NCBI GenBank assembly: GCA_943788345.1
Contig: CALSPX010000010.1
Coordinates: 1 to 14,570, forward strand
DNA from: Ascidiaceihabitans sp023955215
Lineage (GTDB): Bacteria; Pseudomonadota; Alphaproteobacteria; Rhodobacterales; Rhodobacteraceae
Length of the DNA stretch: 14,570 nt
Reading direction: 5' to 3'
Shown here piece after piece: positions 14,506 through 14,570 of this stretch. How positions within the stretch are numbered: the first letter of the stretch is position 1; each line of letters starts with the position of its first letter. Position numbers and translations under genes: made by a program. The notes below the pieces were generated by a model. It was not told the origin of the DNA. It ran no database searches and worked only from the letters and a program-made list of their open reading frames with translations.

Positions 14506-14554
14506 GAGATCTCCATCGGTCAATTTTAGGAATCATCATGGCATGAAATAAAAT

Positions 14555-14570
14555 TTTATCAAATGGTAAA
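14555..14570. promoter_or_regulatory. Putative second RutR operator upstream of preT
   Basis: TTTATCAAATGGTAAA is a near-palindrome (one mismatched pair between halves) matching the RutR consensus TTGACCANNTGGTCAA at 11 of 14 defined positions. It shares the half-site TGGTAAA with the operator between hydC and rutR. It lies about 50 bases before the preT start and overlaps a candidate -35 (TTGATA on the minus strand). It is cut by the window edge, so further flanking symmetry cannot be seen. Confidence 0.6.

Overview
The window looks like chromosomal DNA of an alphaproteobacterium, most likely a marine Rhodobacteraceae (Roseobacter-group) strain. This is inferred from the moderate GC content, the style of the proteins and the gene combination; there is no rRNA or other taxonomic marker. 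Two metabolic units fill it, separated by about 375 bases without a convincing gene. I see no tRNA, CRISPR array, insertion sequence or phage gene.

Left unit (about 199-4265, all minus strand): a zinc-homeostasis operon read from right to left. A near-perfect 26-bp palindrome lies on the predicted promoter just upstream of a Fur-family regulator (Zur). It is followed by a His/Asp/Glu-rich periplasmic zinc-binding protein (ZrgA/DUF2796), a LolD/MacB-type ATPase, an FtsX/MacB-type permease and two tandem DUF3299 proteins with signal peptides. The five genes after zur match my recollection of the Vibrio cholerae ZrgABCDE zinc-uptake locus. The inferred logic is that zinc-loaded Zur represses the whole operon, and zinc starvation releases it.

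Right unit (about 4546-14570): reductive pyrimidine catabolism. PreT and PreA (dihydropyrimidine dehydrogenase) are encoded on the minus strand from the right edge. RutR, a TetR-family regulator, is on the plus strand and converges on preA. Divergent from rutR runs a minus-strand operon: an N-carbamoyl-beta-alanine amidohydrolase (M20-type), dihydropyrimidinase, then an ABC transporter (ATPase, two permeases, ThiY/NMT1-like binding protein). Together these encode uptake of a pyrimidine-like compound and the three steps uracil to dihydrouracil to N-carbamoyl-beta-alanine to beta-alanine, CO2 and ammonia. Sites resembling the RutR consensus TTGACCANNTGGTCAA lie in the rutR/amidohydrolase divergent region (13 of 14 defined positions) and upstream of preT at the window edge (11 of 14). 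This suggests RutR controls both transcription units and itself.

Rho-independent terminators are visible after the binding-protein gene and after preA. Several starts were moved from the longest open frame because a better ribosome-binding site or a stop/start overlap favours a downstream start.
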